Assembly (NCBI GenBank): GCA_902825985.1
Contig: CADEDC010000046.1
Location: 1-46,370 of the forward strand
DNA from: an uncultured Acidobacteriota bacterium
GTDB lineage: Bacteria; Acidobacteriota; Vicinamibacteria; Vicinamibacterales; CAVVIG01
Direction: 5' to 3'
Length of the DNA: 46,370 bases
Shown here: piece by piece, positions 42,440 through 46,370 of the stretch
How positions within the stretch are numbered: position 1 is the stretch's first letter
Layout of the letters: each line of letters begins with the position of its first letter
Position numbers and translations under genes: made by a program
The notes under the pieces: model-generated
The model's input: only the letters and a program-made list of their open reading frames with translations
Told to the model about the DNA's origin: nothing
Databases searched by the model: none

Positions 42440-44910
42440 TTCGGCCGGTCGCGCGTGTGCTGGTGGTGGCGTTCTGCTGGATGACGACGCTCCATGCCCT
42501 CGTCGCGTCGAGCACCTTCGCCTATCTGCAGTTCTTGCGGCCTCGCGTCTTCCCATGGACCGGCACCTTCGCGGACTGGCACGCAACGGCCGCCTGGGCC
42601 TGGCTCGTGCTTCTGTGCGTCGCGACGGGACGGGACCTGACGCGGCCCTGGAGCGGTCGTCTCATGGCGCGCGTGCTCGTCGCGCTCGCGACGGCCGCCG
42701 TGATCGCCAATACGGTGCGTCCGACATTGCCGGCATTGGCGAACGACGCCGGCAGCCTGACGGTGGCGGCGCTGGCGTTGTTGCCGGTCGTCTGCCTCGC
42801 CTGGCTCGACATCCACGCGCATCGCGGCCTGGTCGGCCACGCCGCCGCCGTCATGACGGGCGGCACGGACGGGGCCGACGGCGACGCGGCTCTACTCAAC
42901 GCCAGCGTCGTGACGGCCGTGGCGCTCGCCGTCCTCCACGCCGTGCTGGCGTTGGCGCGCCTTGCGACGCAGTTCGAGCCGGACCTGATGGGCATCGGTC
43001 TCATCGTCGCGTTCGGACACAGCGTCGTGTCGCACCTCGTGGTCCTCGTTCCGGTGTTCCTCGTCGCCGCACTCGTCAGCCGCCTGGCAGGGCAGCGCCG
43101 CGGTCGGTCGTTCTGGATCTGGTCGGCCGTGCTGAGCATCGGCGTCGCGGTCCTCTTCGATCGGCTCATCAACAACGCGCTGATGGTGCCCGGTCTCTGG
43201 CGGCCGGGACTGGCGGTGCTGGCCGCGGCGGCGGTCGTCGGCACCTGGGCCGGTCTTCAGCTGAATCGCCGCGCCCGCCAATCGCTGCCGGTGGTCGACG
43301 GGCTGTCACTCTACTTCGGCATGCCGGTCCGGCAACGTCACCTGCACCGACTCGTCGCCCTGCTCGGGATCGCCGTGCTGGCCTGGCTCGTGCAACGCGC
43401 CACTGCCATCGCCGATTGGGACGACGTCGTGCTGCGGTTGGGGACGACGGTGGTGTGGGCCCTGGTGTGTGGCTGGGCGTACCGCACCGTCGCCGGGCGT
43501 CCGAGTCGTCGGAACCGCCAGGCATCGAACGGGCGGGTCGTGCTCGTGTGCGTTGCACCGCTGGTCGCGCTGGCGCTGACGTCGCCGTCCGAAGATGTCC
43601 GCCGGGCGCTCGGCCGCTATCCCGTCTACGACCCGTCCTATCGCGTGGCGCGCGGACTGATCACCACCGAGGCCGGGACGCCCGCATTCATCCGTTACCT
43701 GCGCGCCAATACCGGGCTGACCGACGTCGAGATCGCGCCGCGGTCGATCGACCAGGTGAGCCCGCTGCCGGCGGTGCCTGACGCGCGGCGGCCGCCGGTG
43801 TTCCTCTTCGTCGTCGACAGCCTGCGGCACGACTACCTCGGCGCCTACAATCCGAAGGTCCGGTTCACCCCGAACCTCGATGCGTTCGCGACCGACAGTG
43901 TCGTGTTCACGAACGCCTTCACCCGCTACGGCGGCACCGGCCTGTCGGTGCCGGCGATCTGGGCCGGTTCGGCGCTGCCGCACAAGCAGTACGTGACCCC
44001 CTTTGCGCCGATGAACGGGCTCGAGAAGCTGCTCGACGTGAACGCCTATCGCCGCTACATCAGCCTCGACTCGATCATGGTCCGGCTGCTGCAACCCTCG
44101 CCGCTGCTCGACGAGCTCGACAAGGGCGTCACGGTGATGGACTACGAGCTGTGCAACACCCTGAGCGAACTCGAGGGCAGGCTCGCGGCGGCGCCGGCCG
44201 GCACACCGCTGTTCGCCTATTCGCTGCCGCAGGACGTCCATATGTCGCGGCTCAGCCGCTGGACGACACCGAGCGGCGACTTCGCCGGGTTCTTCGCCCC
44301 CTACGCCGGACGAATCCAGGCGATGGACGCCTGCTTCGGCCGCTTCATCGCCACGTTGCGCCGGCTCAATCTCTACGATCGCAGCCTCATCATCCTGACG
44401 TCCGATCATGGCGAGATGCTGGGCGAGGACGGACAGTTCGGGCACAGCTACCACATGTTCCCGGCGGTGGTGCGCGTCCCGCTGATCGTCCATCTGCCGG
44501 CAGCGGCTGCCGCCGCACGCCGCGTCGACCCGGAGGCGGTCGCGCTGAGCACCGACATCACACCGACCATCTACGCCGCTCTTGGCTACGCACTCGCACC
44601 GCAAGGGCGTCTGCTCGGTCGTCCGCTCATCGGGGAGGACGACGGGGCGCTGGCCCGGCGCCGGCGCGGCCGCCACGTGCTGGCTGCCAGCTACGGGGCC
44701 GTGTACGCTGTCGTCAGCCGGAACGGCCGTCGCCTCTACGTGGCTGACGGCGTGAAGGCCGAGGATCATCTCTACGAACGGACCGCGTCGGCGTCGTGGA
44801 CGGAGCGCGACGTACCGCCGGACGTGCGCGCGATCGAGCAGTACGCCATCCGCCAGCACATCGACGAGGTGGCCAGGGTCTTCGCGGTGCCGGAGCGTGA
44901 GTCACGATGA
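42436..44910 (+). CDS. Membrane phosphotransferase of the sulfatase/LTA-synthase fold, copy 2
   Basis: An 824-residue paralogue of the 39339 product, sharing the order of membrane helices (to about 380) and catalytic domain. Motifs FVVDSLRHDYLGAYNP (D461), YGGTGLSVPAIW (T501) and TSDHGEM match copy 1, with HKQYVTPFAPMN shared as well. Thr again sits at the nucleophile position. The two copies differ in the N-terminal third, so they may have different donors or acceptors. GTG start overlaps the TPR gene; the stop overlaps the kinase ATG. Confidence 0.9.
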   Translation: MIRPVARVLVVAFCWMTTLHALVASSTFAYLQFLRPRVFPWTGTFADWHATAAWAWLVLLCVATGRDLTRPWSGRLMARVLVALATAAVIANTVRPTLPALANDAGSLTVAALALLPVVCLAWLDIHAHRGLVGHAAAVMTGGTDGADGDAALLNASVVTAVALAVLHAVLALARLATQFEPDLMGIGLIVAFGHSVVSHLVVLVPVFLVAALVSRLAGQRRGRSFWIWSAVLSIGVAVLFDRLINNALMVPGLWRPGLAVLAAAAVVGTWAGLQLNRRARQSLPVVDGLSLYFGMPVRQRHLHRLVALLGIAVLAWLVQRATAIADWDDVVLRLGTTVVWALVCGWAYRTVAGRPSRRNRQASNGRVVLVCVAPLVALALTSPSEDVRRALGRYPVYDPSYRVARGLITTEAGTPAFIRYLRANTGLTDVEIAPRSIDQVSPLPAVPDARRPPVFLFVVDSLRHDYLGAYNPKVRFTPNLDAFATDSVVFTNAFTRYGGTGLSVPAIWAGSALPHKQYVTPFAPMNGLEKLLDVNAYRRYISLDSIMVRLLQPSPLLDELDKGVTVMDYELCNTLSELEGRLAAAPAGTPLFAYSLPQDVHMSRLSRWTTPSGDFAGFFAPYAGRIQAMDACFGRFIATLRRLNLYDRSLIILTSDHGEMLGEDGQFGHSYHMFPAVVRVPLIVHLPAAAAAARRVDPEAVALSTDITPTIYAALGYALAPQGRLLGRPLIGEDDGALARRRRGRHVLAASYGAVYAVVSRNGRRLYVADGVKAEDHLYERTASASWTERDVPPDVRAIEQYAIRQHIDEVARVFAVPERESR

Positions 44911-46169
44911 ATCTGAACCCTCAAGCCTACGCGTTGCTCGGCCTGACCGCGATCATTTCCGCCATCACCGCCGCGGTCGTGTTCGCCGGCCTGCGGATCC
45001 TGTCGGCGTCGCGGGACGCACGGAAGCATCGGTCCAGCAACGCCGATACCGCGATTCTGTCGGCCGCCCTGTCGGAAGCCGTCGGCAAGCTCAAGGCGCA
45101 GGAGCGGGCGATGGCGGCGCGCGCCGAAGCCAGCGAGCGGATGAGCAGCGAGATCATCAGCAGCCTGTCGGCCGGGCTGCTCGTCGTCGGCCTCGACGGC
45201 TCGGTGAAGATCCTGAATCCGGCGGGTCGCCGCATGCTGCGCGTCGCCGACAACGCACCGGTGGACAACTTCCGCCGCCTGCTCAGCGTTCCGGTGCTGT
45301 CGGATCTGATCGACGAGTGCTTCGAGACGAAGGGGCCGATTCTGCGCCGCAGCGTCACCGTGGCGGAGTCGACGAGCGGCGTCTCGCACATGGGTGTCAC
45401 CGTCTCGCCGATGATGGACGACCACGGCGGCCTGCATGGGGCCATCTGTCTGTTCACCGACCTCACGGCGGTCAAGCAGCTCGAAGAGCAGCTGCGCCTC
45501 AAGGAGAGCCTGGCGACGGTCGGCGAGCTGACGGCCGGGATCGCCCACGAGTTCCGCAACGGTCTCGCGACGATTCACGGCTACAGCAAGCTCTTCGACC
45601 TGGCGACCCTGCCGGACAACTATCAGCAGTACGTGAAGGGGATCCGGGCCGAGGCGATCGCGCTCGGCGAGGTGGTGACCAACTTCCTCAACTTCGCGAG
45701 GCCGGCGCAGCTGTCGCTGACCACCGTCGACCTCGAGGCGATCTGCGAACGGGCGGCCGAAGAGCTGCGGGCCGAGGCGCGGCAGCTGGGCGGCGACGTG
45801 ACGCTGCGCGGTGCCTGGGCACCGGTCGAGGGCGACGAGGTGCTGTTGCGGCAGGCGCTCAGCAACCTGCTGCGCAACGCCGTCGAGGCGTGCGTTGTCG
45901 AGAAGGTGGCCCCGATTGTCGTCATCAAGGCGGAGGTCGACCAGGCGCTGAAGACGTTGCGCGTGACCGTCGAGGACAGCGGTCCGGGCATCCCGCCCGA
46001 GCAGCGCGAGCGCGTCTTCCAGCCGTTCTTCACGTCGAAGCGCAGCGGCACCGGTCTGGGGCTGGCGCTCGTCCAGAAAATCATCGTCTTCCACAACGGC
46101 CGCATCGTCGTCGGCGAGTCGGATCTCGGCGGCGCGAGCCTGCAGGTGACGCTGCCGATCATCTCGTAG
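44907..46169 (+). CDS. Sensor histidine kinase with PAS domain
   Basis: The 420-residue product has one N-terminal membrane helix (8-32), a coiled-coil linker, a PAS domain (about 82-190), HisKA with H214 and a HATPase with DSGPGI and GTGLGLALV. The H-box reads HEFRNGLA: the near-invariant Pro after Asn is Gly. The start overlaps the phosphotransferase stop (ATGA), so it is the eighth gene of the coupled run. No response regulator is found next to it in the window; a partner may lie beyond the right edge or be PilR. Confidence 0.92.
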   Translation: MNLNPQAYALLGLTAIISAITAAVVFAGLRILSASRDARKHRSSNADTAILSAALSEAVGKLKAQERAMAARAEASERMSSEIISSLSAGLLVVGLDGSVKILNPAGRRMLRVADNAPVDNFRRLLSVPVLSDLIDECFETKGPILRRSVTVAESTSGVSHMGVTVSPMMDDHGGLHGAICLFTDLTAVKQLEEQLRLKESLATVGELTAGIAHEFRNGLATIHGYSKLFDLATLPDNYQQYVKGIRAEAIALGEVVTNFLNFARPAQLSLTTVDLEAICERAAEELRAEARQLGGDVTLRGAWAPVEGDEVLLRQALSNLLRNAVEACVVEKVAPIVVIKAEVDQALKTLRVTVEDSGPGIPPEQRERVFQPFFTSKRSGTGLGLALVQKIIVFHNGRIVVGESDLGGASLQVTLPIIS

Positions 46170-46370
46170 GCAGCCCCGTACGCAGCCTCGGGCGCCGGTG
46201 CATCGGCCCGGCGGGCGCTGGCAGGAACTGCCACCGCCGGCGAGCCGGCCGGTGCGGGTTCTGCCAAGGTCCCCAGGGACGGATCCGCCGCGCGAGCAGG
46301 ATTCCGAACGAATCGGCGCGCCGGCCGCCGCACCCGGCATGGTCCTGCCGTTGCAGTCATCGGCCGGCAT
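46170..46370. other. Right-edge region without recognisable gene
   Basis: The 201 nt after the kinase gene hold no supported coding start. There is a short perfect dyad, TGGCAG-GAA-CTGCCA (46219-46233), and a GCCGG/CCGGC stem (46236-46249). Neither is followed by a T-run. A frame open on the minus strand here is antisense to the kinase and not family-like. Confidence 0.5.

Noticed and set aside
40254..42515. 753-codon minus-strand frame over the phosphotransferase and TPR genes
   Set aside because: Antisense shadow; composition is low-complexity Arg/His/Ala without motifs.
46219..46233. Sigma54 promoter after the kinase gene
   Set aside because: The GG and GC elements are separated by 8 rather than 10 bases; it is better read as a short dyad.

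Overview
The window is a GC-rich (roughly two-thirds G+C), gene-dense bacterial chromosome segment. The gene content fits a Gram-negative with an outer membrane and type IV pili. Codon use, the all-zinc ribosomal proteins, the VKOR-DsbA fusion and the pil gene order suggest Acidobacteriota, possibly the Vicinamibacteria; this placement is inference, since no 16S gene is present.

Region 1 (1-12972, + strand) is the S10/spc/alpha ribosomal super-operon from rpsC to rplQ: rpsC-rplP-rpmC-rpsQ-rplN-rplX-rplE-rpsN-rpsH-rplF-rplR-rpsE-rpmD-rplO-secY-adk-map-infA-rpmJ-rpsM-rpsK-rpsD-rpoA-rplQ. It closes with a strong intrinsic terminator. The gene order is ordinary. The gaps are not: nearly every gap of 80 nt or more holds GC-rich hairpins without a U-tract, and four gaps hold elements made of degenerate 9-bp words, three of them with inverted arms.

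Region 2 (13030-19921) has two minus-strand pairs: an EF-G paralogue with a small OGFr-like protein, and a GspE-type ATPase with c-di-GMP-sensor-like N-terminal repeats overlapping an HDOD protein. A divergent REC-REC-CheX-like response regulator follows.

Region 3 (19939-24470, minus) is a marR-hlyD-macB-type permease-permease efflux operon with no ATPase gene.

Region 4 (24586-34177, +) encodes an outer-membrane beta-barrel protein and the type IV pilus core: pilB, pilT, pilC, pilS, pilR and pilA. A near-consensus sigma54 promoter and an upstream TGTC-rich inverted-repeat site precede pilA, matching the encoded PilS/PilR pair. Three gaps here hold three different short-repeat elements: a 25-bp tandem array, an 8-bp-word inverted element, and a ~22-bp array whose hairpin stems covary.

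Region 5 (34537-46169, +) starts with a VKOR-DsbA disulfide-forming fusion, then eight genes joined by seven successive 4-nt stop/start overlaps: ABC ATPase, ABC permease, TPR-like protein, prepilin peptidase, membrane phosphotransferase (sulfatase fold, Thr nucleophile), TPR protein, second phosphotransferase, sensor histidine kinase. Prepilin peptidase processes the upstream pilin. Its coupling to two phosphotransferases suggests, but does not prove, surface or pilin modification. The last 201 nt hold no recognisable gene.
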